Below are positions 1-12,754 of a stretch of DNA of 64,000 nt, piece after piece; position 1 is the first letter of the stretch; every line of letters begins with the position of its first letter. The notes under the pieces were generated by a model that did no database searches, was not told the DNA's origin, and saw only the letters and a list, made by a program, of their open reading frames with translations. Position numbers and translations under genes: made by a program. The DNA comes from Gelatoporia subvermispora B. Its lineage: Eukaryota > Basidiomycota > Agaricomycetes > Polyporales > Gelatoporiaceae. The stretch lies in contig KB445801.1 of NCBI GenBank assembly GCA_000320605.2, forward strand, positions 671,678 to 735,677. The letters are read 5' to 3'.

Positions 1-2807
1 AGTATCTAAGATCAGTTGCATAGTTTGTCGAGATTAGCTCTGATGGTGAGAGCTTTGCGAGGACGACGTATATTGGCAACCAGGAGTCCAGATGTAGGGC
101 CGACCAATGGGCGCCGGAAAGTAACCCCGGGATCCGTTGGCAAAGCCGGACCTTGCGTTCCCGTCGTGTATCAAGGCTACATTGTCTCAGATCGTCATGT
201 TTCCAGTGCAGCTTGTGTTGACCATTGGTTTCTTTGGACGCGAGGTCAAGCTGGTCGCTGACGAAACGCTGCACAGCGAGGGGAATATTAAGGTGGGATA
301 GGTCAGAGCTGTTGCGTGGCCTCCAATGCCAGACCAGATCGGGAGCCATGTGGGCTTTCTTATGCAGCACCTGAGACTCGACGTTCCACAGGCGAGACCT
401 GCCCTGAGAACAGATGACCAGACAGAGGCGACAAGAAAACGCAGAGCACGGCGGGCCGCTGCTGCCACGCGCGATCGAGACGCGTCCTGTGATCACGTGC
501 GAGCCCGACGCGACGCGTCCAAAGACCAGCTCTCATCGTGGCTGACAAGCTTCAAGTGCTGCTGCGCGTACGCGGAGGTCGTAGCGCATAATCATTGTTG
601 GCTGCCATCAAACATTTATTGCGAGAAATTTCTCCGTATATTGACATCTGACGGCAGTCGACATCGCCCGGCACCTGCATGGTCTCACGGACCCCCATTG
701 CACTAGTGACTACATATCCCATACTCTGCCCTCCCCTGCTTGATTCCTTCACTTGTGCCCGAGTTTTTTGCGACTTGCCATGGAGATAGGACTTCGGGAG
801 CACAAGCGCTTACAAAGAGCACAAGCCGCTAGGTCACCGTCCTTCCGGTGGAGACGACTTTGGGAGCACAAGCGCTTACATTGAGCACAGGCCGCTAGGT
901 CTTCGATCTCCATGCCCTCGCTCGTGTTACTAAAGAGTGTCCGAGTGTCTGGTCGATTCTGAGTCAATGGAGGTCCAGGTCTGTGGCACATGAAGGTGAA
1001 CATCACTTTGTTCTCAAGTGCGAAGTCATTCAGAACTTGGCCCATAACACTTACACATGTCAGCCTAAGCCGGCGTTCACGAGGTGTGGTGTCGACGGTA
1101 GGTAGGGACGTTGTCGGCGTGATGAGGTATTGAAAAATGCCGTGCGAGGCTCGCGACGTCGAGTGTGTATCGTTATTAAGTTGATCCCAGTTCATTTGCG
1201 TTGCTTCATCTCTTGCATTCTGCTGTTGCTTAACGTTATATCTTAGCACTTGTCACTAGCAATCAGCCCGTGTACCCTACCCCCGTTCGAATAGAGCTGC
1301 ATATGCTTGCACGATGCACCTCTAGAGATGCTGTGTGCATTGGAATTCGCCAGACTGATCCACCGACTATAGTCTACAGGTCCGCCCACAAGCGCAAATA
1401 TGCAAAACCTGATGCTTTGAGACTCGATTCGCGCTTACCGATTATTTGTGGATACCTCTGTATGGCCGCGCGATCTCCAGGGCATGTATACGATCGTGAG
1501 ATGTTACCTTACATATGCATATCCTCGTGTGTCTTCGCCTCAGATCATGCGGCTGAGACCTACAAATCTGACAAATGCGTTGTGTGATATGCTCACCGTC
1601 ATCGACATCTCGTTCCTCAGTCAAGATTCGCTAATACTGGGCTCACCCGTTCGCGACAGTGTCACATACCTGCCGGTGTAACTGCTTGGTCAAGATCACA
1701 GAAGGACCTCTTGGCCGTCATTCTCGATCACACCATGGCTGACTGCACACCCCGGCTCTTCGGACTACCTGGGTCTGCAGATCGATCACGTCGCTCACCA
1801 AAGTCTGCCTCACAGTGAGGGCAACTGCTAGAAGCAGGTTCAGACTGCATGGATGTATTCTTCGCTGCCTCTCATTAAAATCTGACCGAATATATATTCT
1901 ATGTCTCAAAGTATACTGCAGAAAACCCGCCACTGTGTCTATCATACTCCGGTGGTTCTGTCGCGTGAAACACTCCTCAAATCGCTATTCGAGGCTGGTT
2001 TACATGGACGGTTGGCTTGAATTCTCCGTTCAGTTAGACTTCATGTAACTTGCTAATCCGTTCTCCTACCTTTCTCCTAGTAATGGCCCACGCAATAAGT
2101 CAACCTCCAACTTCACTTCTTTACCGCAGAGTCTCTCCATACTCGTGACTATTCGGATGCCACCCGCTCCATGCCGCTCCATATCCAGTCAACAGAATTT
2201 CCTGTACGATATCGAGCGCGCCGTGTATCGGAGGAAGTCATAGGCATGTTCGCGACGGAATAACGCCGTGGGATGGTAGTGCCACCCCTCGAGTCAGCTG
2301 AGTGCTATCCAACACCTACTCTACAAGAAGGACGTCGTCAGTGGAGACGGCACCAGTTCTATTGCAATTTCTTGTGCCATCTCACCGATGCCGAAGTAGC
2401 ATTTGTACTGGAGATGTACCGATTCGGGCACGAAGTCATCACAGAAGCGAACGAATTTTCCGCCGGGCGACGTCGAAAAGGCTCATGTGGTCGCGCTGTC
2501 AACTAACGGTCACAGCTTCAACATGAGCCCGAGTTCCTCATGCAAATATGCCTCAGGATCTGGACACGTCAAGAGACGTTAGCCATCGTTTGGGGAGCTG
2601 ACAGCCAGTCACAAGCTGCACATGTCGAGCGCCCGTACTCCCTTCTGAGGTTCGAACATGCATCTGTCGAGGAACGAAACGCCTTCTAAGAGCCGCATGT
2701 ATCAGCTCCATTCACTAAGTGTCGAAATCTTATGAGATGTGAGCGAACGACCGAATTCCTCGCTGAATTCTTTCTGCTCCTCGAGCAAAACTAGGCGCCA
2801 GAAGGTG
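1..2807. other. Gene-poor spacer
   Basis: No protein family was recognised on either strand. Reading frames are short, overlap one another and lack recognisable domain motifs. The only clear structure is the direct repeat at 797-901. The stretch is best treated as the intergenic or decayed region upstream of the tyrosinase gene. Confidence 0.6.
797..901. repeat. Two-copy direct repeat, period 64 bp
   Basis: Two near-identical 41 bp units start at 797 and 861, with only a few mismatches. Each unit itself holds two related words, GAGCACAAGCGCT and a GAGCACAAGCCGCT-like form. Read on the minus strand they give a repeated peptide, DLAACAxCKRLCS, inside a 166-codon frame (749-1249). That frame matches no family I know. 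Confidence 0.6.
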
Positions 2808-2815
2808 TATAAAAA
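2808..2815 (+). promoter_or_regulatory. TATA box of the tyrosinase gene
   Basis: TATAAAAA lies 57 bp upstream of the tyrosinase ATG, which is a reasonable spacing for a fungal core promoter with a short 5' leader. Confidence 0.55.
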
Positions 2816-2871
2816 CTGGCTGGAAGCACGGAGGTTGACAGACGAGCCTCGTCTACACTGCAGTCTGCGAC

Positions 2872-4887
2872 ATGTCTCACCCAGTGATCACAGGTGCTAA
2901 CGGCGGACCTGGCCCTGAGGGCCGCTGGCAGAACCGCCTGGAAATACGGGAGTTCATGAAAAACGGCAAACAGTTTTCTCTGTACATCCAAGCACTCCGT
3001 GAGATACTACTTATCTTGTGCACGTTGATATTGTACGTCTGATTCTAACACACATTCCAGAGAGACTGATGAAGTTGGATTTCGCCAATGACCTATCTTT
3101 CTCCTCGATTGGCGGTATACACGGTATGCCTTATGTGCAATGGGGCAAATCCGGAGCGAGCACACAGCCACCCGACACTGATTTCGGTGGCTACTGCACG
3201 CATGGATCTGTACTTTTCCCTACGTGGCATCGGCCTTATGTTGCGCTGTTCGAGGTATGTATCGATTTATATTGGCAGAATTGGATGGATAACACATTGC
3301 ACAATAGCAAGAGCTCTACAAACATGCGAATGAGATTGCGTCATCTTACGATGATGAATGGAAGGCGGCGGCTCACAATTTACGATCTCCATATTGGGAC
3401 TGGGCTTCAGTCGACTCCGACAAGAAGATACCGAAGGAGCTCACCACGCCGACCATTCGTATTATGACGAAGGATGGGGACGAACTTGTCGAGGTCAAGA
3501 ACCCGCTCTCCGGGTACGATTTCCACAGTGACGACCCAAACAAGACCTTCCCCGATTATCTCAAGAGCTGGGGCAGTACTCTCAGGCACCCTACTAGCAA
3601 GGACAGTAACGCAGGGAGCAATATTGGAGCCCTTCAGGAGTAAGAATTTATGTCAACATGTCCAACCTCTTGCTAAGCAGCATTTTCCAGCGAATATGCC
3701 CAGGATTGCGAGCAGATTCGTATCCAGATGTACTACTGCCTCGTGACATTAAAGACTTGGGACACGTTCAGTAATCACACAACCAATCGTGGGTCCGACG
3801 ATCGTGCCAGTAGTCTGGAATCAGTCCATGACAGCGTTCACGTTCTCATCGGAGGCTACGACCCGCGAGGTCACATGGCTGTCACTGAGACTGCTGGTAA
3901 GTGCTTCTCGCACACAATTACCGTGATTTGCGCTCATTCAATTGCCACCAGGGTTTGATCCTATCTTCTGGTTGCACCACACAAATGTGGACCGTATGCT
4001 CGCGCTGTGGTCTGCCCTCAACCCTAGTGTGTGGGTCACTGGAGGAGATCAACCGGATGGCACATGGACAATTTCGAATGATGGCCCAGTGAACGTCCTG
4101 ACGGGTCAGTCGATGATTTGCTCATAGCCACCGAGTATTATAGGCTAACCTCCCGTGATTGACACAGATCTCACGCCATTCTGGGACAGTGCATCATCCT
4201 ACTGGAACTCGAACGCGGTTCGCATCTCAGAAAGCCTCCGGTACACGTACCCGGAATTCAACGACATCAAGACTTCTAATCCTACAGAGATCATGAGAAT
4301 CATCCTGCGCAAAGTGAATTCCCTCTATGCGCCGGACTACTCTGTGACAGTTCCGAAATCGGCGTCTCAGGCCCCGCTTTACGAGTATACTGTACGCATC
4401 AAGTTCAGGAAGCTGGAGCTCGGCTCGAGCTTCTCCATCCTCGTAAACCTGGGCGAGACATATGTTGGACGTGTTAGCGCGTTCACGTCGCAACAGCCTG
4501 AGCGATGTGCCAATTGCGTCAGCAACGCAAACAAAGAGATCGAAGGTTACGTGCACCTCACGCCCACCATACGACGCAATTATCCTTCAGGAGGCCTTGA
4601 TCATGGCACCGTTTTGCAGCATCTTAAGGCAGATTTGTCCTTCGATATCCGGGGAACCAAGGTAGGTCATGTTTATATGTTTATTTCCCCTCGATAGCTC
4701 ATATTCGTTGAAGAAGGATGGCAGCCCGGCGCAGCTGGCGGACCTGACGTCATTCAAGGCAATGCCATTCTTCTACAGTGTCACAAAGGGGCCTCTTGAT
4801 GAGCTACCCACTTATGGATCGAACACTCCTCTTCCGGACATCCTGGAAGGAAAGCCCGGGCATGTCTCTGACCCCGCGGATTTCTGA
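2872..4887 (+). CDS. Tyrosinase (polyphenol oxidase), 7 exons
   Basis: Type-3 copper enzyme that hydroxylates monophenols and oxidises o-diphenols to quinones on the way to melanin. Exons derived from GT/AG and phase: 2872-2998, 3061-3254, 3308-3639, 3691-3896, 3952-4104, 4168-4661, 4714-4887, giving about 559 residues. This matches the long fungal form with a C-terminal shielding domain. CuA ligands are visible in [18 protein letters not shown] (exon 2) and HANEIAS (exon 3), followed by the family signature SPYWDWA. CuB ligands lie in [12 protein letters not shown] and [15 protein letters not shown]. The Cys before CuA His (YCTHG) fits the Cys-His thioether bridge of fungal tyrosinases. No signal peptide is seen, as usual for this intracellular class. 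No frame breaks were found. Confidence 0.93.
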
Positions 4888-6382
4888 AATCACTCCCATT
4901 AATTCTCTTAAATGATCATCTTCTGTACAATTCTGTGTTCAACTGAGCTTCCCTCGAGATCGTGATATATCGAAGTATCGATTTGTACTAGTAGAGCGCC
5001 ATCGATATATCTTGTGTGAGATCTACCACCGTTCAGGGATCGAAATAGGCTTTTCTTCCAATGTTCAACAAAAGAACACGTTGTGCATGTATTTTCTGGC
5101 GTCGAGGACGCATTGACTTCAGTTCCTGCTGCATAGGCATCTTTTGAAGCTGGGCACGTTTGCTATATGGGCGACGTCGACTCGGAGAGGGAGCAACCAC
5201 ATTCCTTATCGTCAATGCCCACCACAGTGTGTGTGACTCGAAAGAGATTAGAGACTTCCGGACGCAGTGGAAGGACCCCGGCATATCCACTCAGATGTTG
5301 GATCCTGGAAACCCCGAAAATAGGTGTTTTTGTCCGCACAATAAGCGCCTAAATATAACCATATATGGGTCAACGCCTGAAGATTGAGGCGCAATGTCGC
5401 CAATAATGGTAACATATTGGTAAATATTGACGACTTTGACCCACATAGAGTTCCAATATTCTCGTCCGCACACGGATCTAACCTTGTTGTGGATATGCCG
5501 GGGTCCTGCAGTGGGCCGAGCAATGTTGCAGGAAGGCTGGCTTCCCGATCTAGTTCACCTCCGAATTCAGTCCGCAAACGAAGATGGGTTACAGTGAACG
5601 TTGGCTCCAAATGTTCGTCGAGTTAGATGCCATGCGGAAAGACGATCGGGCTCCATGCCAACTTCGAGGACCTCGGCAAGCAGTAGTACGGCATGCCTGC
5701 GCCATCATTGACATGGAGTTACTGATGACTGAGCCGGTTTTATAATTCTGCAAGGTTATGTTCTTCTATAGGTGGACTGCGTCCGGGCTAACCTGAACAA
5801 CAGAACCACAAACGCGGCAAATAGTTCGCATGCATCAAGTCATGCTTCTATAACGACCTGGATGAATTCAGAGGAGGGTCCTACCGCATCATTTGGATCG
5901 TGATAAATGCGTGCCGTATCTCAGGGGAACACGATACGCAACAAGACTCCGCCAACTCCGTGAGTAACATGCTTTACTTTATTTCGGACTCATTACTATA
6001 CATACAGATGTCTCCGCATCAAACTTTCAGACCGTGTGCTTGTTTGGGTTGTCCTCGTACATGATCTTACTATTCCAGGGCAGCTTGTTGATATCCGGAT
6101 ATCACTCATCTGCTCCGTCGAGATCACCCATGCCCTCTGGATGAAGAAGGATCGATCGATGATTCCTGATTCCAAAATCCCCTCCATCGCGATCAACCAT
6201 CAATATGACTTCCTTCAGAGGGTATCCGCTCGCTGGTCGGAGCATTTCATTGTGGGCGATGCTTGTAATCAACTCCAGAGCAGAGGCGAGAGGGCGGTCA
6301 GGAAGGAGGGTACTGAAAAGGGGCCCAAACACAGTGCACTACTTTCGGACGAGGAGATGGTGCTGATCTCAGCGACCGGATT
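4888..6382. other. Intergenic region with an inverted repeat
   Basis: It lies between the tyrosinase (+) and copy A (-), which converge. No gene was recognised. It holds the inverted repeat described at 5272-5506. AT-rich runs near 4970-5030 may be 3' UTR or spacer. Confidence 0.55.
5272..5506. repeat. Inverted repeat, possible MITE or hairpin
   Basis: GGACCCCGGCATATCCAC at 5272-5289 recurs as its exact reverse complement at 5489-5506, and weaker matching extends on both sides of each arm. The arms enclose about 200 bp with a smaller GGCGC-type hairpin. No target duplication was identified, so a transposon origin is only a guess. Confidence 0.5.
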
Positions 6383-9265
6383 CTACTCCATCGTCCGTTG
6401 TACCGGCGTCCATCTGTCCATCCGAGCCCTCTTGCGTGCTGGGGCACCCTCTGGCGATGGGTCTTCCTCCGGGTCGGCGGCACGACAAACCCCTGCGGCG
6501 CTGACTGATCTGACCACAAAGGCTCTCAATTCCGCGAGGATACTGTTCGTCTCTAACAACTGTTGGTTTAAACTGTTGATGGTATCCTCCATCTCCCCCG
6601 CGCGCCGGTCACGGGCCTTGAGGGAATTCTGCAGCTGGTAGATCTGTGCGTCCTTCTTATGAAGTAGTTCATCCTTCTCCCGCATCCTGTGTTCGCTCTC
6701 CGTAGCTTCTTCCTCCCTAGCTATGAGTGCGGACCTGAGCTCATCTTCTGCCCGCGAGAGGTGGGCGACTGCATCTTGCAGGCATGTGTTATTTTCGTTG
6801 AGAGCCGAGAGTTGCTTGGATATCGCAGCCTGATCCGTGTCACGACGTCGCTTGAGGAGCCCGGCACAATGGAGTAACAGGTCATCCATCGGCAGGTCTT
6901 CAATATTGGCTTGGGTTGAGGCAATGCCGTGCTCCGAGCGGTCTCGGTCAGACAATACCAGCGGAATAGGCGATGATGTGTCTGCGCTCGAGGGTGACTC
7001 TGAATGTCCGCTATGGGAATCGTCTCTCATTACAGTATCGTCTTCCGCTTGTACTGAATGGTCAACAGGTAATTCTGGCTCATTCGGAGCTTGCAACGGA
7101 GAGGGAGAGGATTGCTCAAAAATGTCCATGTCATGGAGCTCGTTCCTGGTAACGTCCTTGACCAGCGGAAGGTCGGTACATTCAGGTTCCTCGTGACGTT
7201 CGGCTTCATATACCACGATCTGTCGCTTGCAAACATGACCTATAGCCTGATTAGAACGCGACCACATGGAGAAAGTATGTTGCCTCACCTGTGGTGTCGG
7301 TGCCAGCCTCAGCGTCCGTAACTTCAAATATCCCCGTAAGAACCCCAATGCACGCCTCGCACGTCAGCACTAGGTTGGAGAGGTCAAACTTGGGGTGCGC
7401 CTTCGAATATTCTTTCGCCGCGTAATTTAAATATCGTGGGACCCAGCACGTGCAATCGCCCTGCTCCCCGTGTTCGACGCATGGCTCCGGCTCGCGAAGT
7501 ACGATAGAGCTCGTCTCTTCGACCCAGACGACCTTGGGGTAACGACGCGTGTACTGTCGCATAGACACGTTCGTCTCGGCCAATACGGGGATCACAAAGG
7601 CAACGGCTCGGCAAAAGCCCTCGAAGCGCGGAACATTTGACGTTTTGTTACTTGCGGGAGCCTGCAGGAGGATGGAGCGAGCATGTACTTCCGCGTTGCA
7701 ATACGCGCCGATTTCCTTCAGCAGGGATCGTACGTTTTTCCCAACAGTAACTGGGGTCATCCCAAGCTCGCGAACAAGGTCATCCTCTTGTTCATCCTCG
7801 CACGGATAGGGCGTAGCATCGGTTGGCAATGCTGGATCCCGTCGACGCCATGCCTCCTGGAACGCCACACGATACTCGTCCGCCCCTCTATGAGCAGCAG
7901 AACGAAGCGCACTTCCGATAGTCCCGTCGCAGGTGCCATCGTCGTCCAATATGTCCAAAGCAAGCTCCACAGCCAGTTCTGGGTTCTTGAAAGCACGTTT
8001 GACTGCGACTGACAATGCCTGCTTATAACGCTCGAAGTGGTTGCCGCTCAGCGCGGCGCGGAGGGAGGTGCCATCAATGGTGTAATTGAGCCTCCCGGTG
8101 TAGTGGATACCAAGACGACCGACAGGCGGGCCACAGGAGACGCATCTACCGCGGTGATAGAATTGAGGTTTGGAGCTCCATGCGGCGTCGCATGACGGCA
8201 CATAGAACGTGACCATAGGACTTGTCGAGCTCGGACCAGGGATGCGCCAGAAGCGGTCCACTAGAAACATGCCATAGATGTTGGCAAAAACCTCTTGCGG
8301 CTTGAGCTGCGCTGGGAGACCGAGGATAGTGATGGCGAAGTCATCTTCAGGAACAAGGCTGTCTTCGTCGTTTGAGCTGGGCCCGCGCCGCGCCGTCATA
8401 TGGTATGCGGACCGATGCTGCCCACGCTTCGCAAATGACTGTTCTTTTTGAACTTCGCAAATCTCGCCCGGCGTCTGGCCATCTTGTTGCGCGGCAGTTG
8501 TACTCTCTAGGTTGCTATGTGACCTCACGATCTGCTGAAGGTATCCGAAAACAACCCACCTTGCTGCTCTTTGTAGACCTCGAACGACATGCACGTATAG
8601 TCCAGAATTCCCATCTCCCAGCCTGCACGCGCTTGTTTACAGCTGCCGACATGCATCCCCGCACGGATACAGACCTCCGTCAACGGCTTTCTGGGATCCT
8701 TTGAGTCCTTCAAGATCGTCTTCTTTTGGGAGTTCCTGCCGTATTCCAGCAGGAAGCGAGTTACCCTGCTGAAGTCGAGGAGCTTCGGGACATTATCGGG
8801 TTGTTTGATGGGCTCTGAACCATCACATGCGACATATCCGAGAACATGGTCGATGTCTTGATGGTTGCTGTAGAACGACAGACCAAGCGGCCCCGCCTCG
8901 GACTGCCACATGACGTTGCAGAATACGAGAGCTGCCTCATATGGCGTATCCGACAGCTTGCTGCGCGGGATCGACACCCATACGATGTACATCGGGAGCC
9001 ATTCTTGCGAACTCAGATTTTTGTAGTGTCTTCCGGAAAGCATCGCAGGGAAGCGGTCGCAGAGCTGCGCCTTGTGCTCCAGCCGTGCGCTCTTGTCCAT
9101 GCCCCGCAAGTCTTCGCGCTGCCAGTCGAGTTCTGCATAACCCCCTGTCTCCGCGGCGGCGAGTCTGAGCTGGTGGTCGACATATTCCTGCACGGCGAGC
9201 GCAACGCTGAGGGGCTGTTGTGGTGAGCAGTTGCGTGCTTTCCAGCGAACCGTAAGGTCGGGCAT
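6383..9265 (-). CDS. Uncharacterised coiled-coil protein, family copy A (intact)
   Basis: Not recognised as a known family. It has three exons and roughly 930 residues. Exon 1 (9265 to about 8579) starts MPDLTVRW, a start shared by all four copies here, and carries an EWLPMY...GPLGLSFYSNHQ block. Exon 2 (about 8530 to 7275) has a DDFAITILGLP...NIYGM block, PQFYHRGR, ELALDILDDD, and a cluster EPCVEH...CTCW...CEAC that could bind zinc. The second intron has phase 1 and is followed by GHVCKR, as in copies B and C. Exon 3 has a Ser/Pro-rich linker, a heptad-like coiled coil of about 110 residues and a basic tail PARKRAR that looks like a nuclear localisation signal. The exon 1 splice site is the least certain, because the position used by the paralogues would break the frame here. 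Confidence 0.75.
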
Positions 9266-9762
9266 CTTTCGTTTGATTCTGCGGTTGTGGAGGCGGGCCC
9301 ACTCTCAAGTGGAGTCTGAAAGCAGCTGCAGGCCCGGGGAATGAGCGCTTTCGCTCGGTTATCAGAACAGATCTCGGCACCCACCCGAGAGATCTTGACG
9401 ACAGCGGGGAAGGAAAAGCGCGAAGATCTGCAGGGGTGTTGTTCCTCCGCGCTCGAATTCACAGGATGGGGGGACGGACGCAAGCAAGCACAGGCAAGCA
9501 CCTACAAGTGAGCAGCTCAAAGAAGAGCAGCGGAAAACAAAAAGCGGCAACAGTCACGTGTGCTCCAATTGCTTATCATCTCGCTAGCCCTCTTTCAAGC
9601 TTTCCGCTTCTTTCTTCCTGTTCTCGCGAGTCGCGAATACGCTCGATCTGTTCATGAATCTGATGTATATTCAAAATGACTATATCACATCCTTTAGTAA
9701 ATGCTTCTTCCGCCGGGCGGCTGCTGCGTTGCGCGGACTGCATCCGCGCGCAACCCGTAAGC
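9266..9762. other. Spacer and presumed promoter of copy A
   Basis: It lies between the amidohydrolase stop and the copy A start, both on the minus strand. No open frame with protein-like character was seen. A clear TATA box was not found. Confidence 0.45.
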
Positions 9763-12522
9763 TCAGATAGCCCCATACGCAATCTGCCCGTCCACAACGG
9801 TCGCTAGAACCCGCGTCTGCAGTATCTCTCCGAATGGCGCATCCTCGCGCATAATGTCAGTGTTGAGCACGACATAATCCGCCTTCTTCCCAGGCTCCAG
9901 CGAGCCGCGCTCATGCTCTGCAAACGCCGCGTATGCTGCATCAAGCGTCATGCCTTTGAGGGCCTGCGCACGGGTAAGGCGTTCCGAGGGGAACCTAATC
10001 GCGGGTGATGTAAATTGCGATCGGTATCAGTAGGAAGGTACGCGGAAGATACGCACCAGCCGCTGTCGCCGTGCGGGCTGCTCCCTCGGACGTCGAGGCG
10101 GGACACCGCGGCGTGGAAGCCAAGTAAAGGGTTGATGCCCTCGACTGGGAAATCTGAGCCTAGCGGCAACACCTTCGAATTGGATGCCCTGTGGAGGTTA
10201 CCCAGAGTAGCATGTTGGCGATGTGAACATGGCTTAAAACTGCTTTGGGACGTACTGTAGGAGTGATTGGTACGCATATGCGCCCTTGATTCGCTCTGGG
10301 CCCTATTTGACTGCTCAGTGCAAGGCCATTCGTCGGCCTAACGTAGAACACTCACTAGTCTATCCTCCGCGTACCACATGTCGCTCGTCCTATTCCAATC
10401 AGCTTACAGCCTCCAAATACGTAGAATTGCCACTCACGCATGCGTCGGCTGTACGCTTGCGATGACTTCCGTCCCATCAGTCCAAACGCAAATGGGTTGT
10501 GCGGCGCGAGGTACTCACCGCCTAGCTTGCCAGCCCTCACAATATCTTCCTTTCGCATAATCTGTGCATGCTCAATGCGCGGCCTTCTCCTCGCCGCCAG
10601 CTCAACATCGTCGCCGATGATCTTCTCGAACGCATCGAGCGCAGCCTTGTTCGCCCGGTCGCCTATGCAGTGGACGTTCTATCCGAGGCCGACATTCAGA
10701 AACGCCAGGATAGGTGGAGACGGCCGACGCACCACGCCCCATCCCTCGTCCCATACTCTCTGGATCAACGCATACAGCTCGTTCTCTCCAATCCGCATAA
10801 TGCCACTCGTGTTCTGGTTGTCGGAATAAGGAGCGAGCAGGGCAGCACCCCACGAGCCTAGCGCACCTATAGACAGGCGTACATCAGTGTGCATGTCGCG
10901 GGAGCTGGTGACACCACATGCCATCGGTGAAGAGCTTCACACTGCGAACATTGAGCCTTCCAGCAGTGCCATAGTCCTCGAGACGGGGGCCGAGGAGTGC
11001 GTCAGGTGTATCGACAGTGCGCATCGCATATACCCTGATCTGTCTGCAGAATGAGCTCTATGAGCAATGTTGCGATCATAAGAAGCTACGTACGGGAAGG
11101 GTGCCCTCCTCCGCCATCCTAGAGTGGGGATGAGACCCTATGTTAGCGCAGAGAACAGCGTCGCACACACCGTTCAAACGTCTGGACCTCCGCTGGCCCG
11201 GCCATCGCGTCGTGCACACTCGTCAGGCCTACCGCAAGCGCATCGCTCACTGCACGCTGCGCATACGCCATACGCTGCGCGTCCGTACGCGGCGGGATCG
11301 GTACGAGAGCCATCGCTTCATCAAGCAGCACACCTACGCAGGAGCCCCAGTCCCGTCAGCATCGGCCGCAGACGAGAAGGACCAGTGCTTGCCGGTTTCG
11401 ACACCAGACCCGTCCCGCACGACCTCGCCTCCGGACACGTCCGGGAGCGGGCCGCCTGCTGCTTCGCGTGAGCGTTCGAGCGCGCGGGGGGAGAGCCAGA
11501 GGGCGTGGCCGTCGACGCGGGAGAGCGCAAGAGGGCGCGCGGCGAGAAGTGGGCGGGTCGCGAGGTCTGCCTGTGGAACTGTCAATATCCTGATTCTCAG
11601 CTCGAGATGGGGGCTAGACGCGTAGAGGCCCGTTGTATGGGTATCATGCAAGCATCGTGGGGCAGGAGGAGAGTGGAAAGCCTCGGACTCACTGCATGGG
11701 GGAGCCCGCCGCGCCATCCGCGCCAGCGGGACTGGTCCCAACCCATACCCGTCACCCACGCGTCGGGATCATCAATAAGCTCGGGATGTGTGCGTATATG
11801 CGCTTCGAGCGTGTCGAGGACGGCTAAATGAAGTGCTGGTTCTTAGCGCCGTGGAACACGGTGAGCGGTGCATGAACTTACCGTCGAGCGAGTCGGCCGT
11901 GTCTAGAGGGAGCTCCATCTTTGCACCATATTCGATGAGATGTGCGTGTGCATCTAAATGAATATGAGCTGTGAAAAGCAGTGCGCACGGAAGTAAAAGT
12001 GTAGCGTACCCGCGAGACCGGGAACAACGATACTGCCCGGAGGTGCACGCAAGACCGTGAGCGGCTTCTTCGCTTTCGGCTCCCCTCCATAAAACTGGTC
12101 GACAAGCTCCGTCTGATACACATCCCAATGTGCTTTGACCTCCTCTATATACACCGGTCACTCGTCAGTTCGCTCAGAAGAAACGCAACGCGTGCGGGCA
12201 ACCCACCAAGCGTGCCGGTGGCTGTTATCGTGTCGCGGTGAACGAGGAAGCAATCGACGACAGGTAGTGCGGGATTAACGGTGTATATCTTTTGCGAGTC
12301 TGCGCAGAGCGCATACGACGCAGGGACAGAGGCAAGTGGTTGTGTGGACGCGCCGAGGCGGCGGTACGCGAAGAGGGCGGCAGCGAGGACGACGGCGAGG
12401 GCAAAGTGTGGGAGGCGGCTCGGAGGTTGAGCGTCGGTCAGCGGTGTGTATTCAGACTTGTCACGCGCGACACGCTTCGCGTCGGGGGCGACGTTGGCGG
12501 AGGTCTTGTCACGGCGACCCAT
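9763..12522 (-). CDS. YtcJ-like amidohydrolase (Amidohydro_3) with N-terminal membrane anchor
   Basis: Metal-dependent hydrolase of the amidohydrolase superfamily; the substrate cannot be deduced. The start at 12522 gives a basic N terminus and one hydrophobic segment (LPHFALAVVLAAALFAYRR), suggesting a membrane anchor with the enzyme on the far side. The product is split into many short exons. Successive exons carry GSIVVPGLAD-AHAHL (metal-binding HxH), SVKLFTDGAL-GSWGAALLAPY, NVHCIGDRANKAALDAF (metal His), PRIEHAQIM (metal His), VIASVQPTHA-TSDMWY, and LPLGSDFPVEGINPLLGF (metal Asp). The C-terminal ADYVVLNTDI...VLATVVDGQ is the usual end of the small beta domain. The reading is unbroken if introns are spliced. 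The gene shares a 232 bp upstream region with the cytidylyltransferase on the other strand. Confidence 0.88.
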
Positions 12523-12754
12523 GGCTGGGAGGGCGGGCAGGCGGGGGCGCGCACGAAAGAGGCAAGCGGAAGCACGTGGGCGGGGCGGCGGGAATATCGC
12601 GATCCAGCGGTGCCTGGTTATTCCGCCCAGCCAAGCAGAGCCCAGCAGAGCCCAAGTCTATCGCAATCCATCGCCCATCCTCTTCCTCATCGTCCACCAC
12701 GTCGAGCTCGCACCCAGCGCAACAGTGAGCACCGCGACGTCCCCGACGCCAGCC
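12523..12754. promoter_or_regulatory. Shared head-to-head promoter region
   Basis: Only 232 bp separate the start codons of the amidohydrolase (-) and the cytidylyltransferase (+). It holds a CCAGCCAAGCAGAGCCCAGC-type direct repeat of AGAGCCCA/CAGAGCCC near 12635-12655. No TATA box was seen. Confidence 0.5.

Noticed and set aside
749..1249. 166-codon minus-strand frame with a repeated DLAACAxCKRLCS peptide
   Set aside because: The repeat follows from the 64 bp DNA duplication. No family match or splice support.
4691..4799. Alternative last exon of tyrosinase starting [10 protein letters not shown]
   Set aside because: It ends early. The acceptor at 4713 gives the family-like [13 protein letters not shown] tail and the longer protein.
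8551..8578. 28 bp intron in copy A at the position used by copies B and C
   Set aside because: Too short for a fungal intron and out of phase. A 47-74 bp intron starting at GTCTAC is more plausible.
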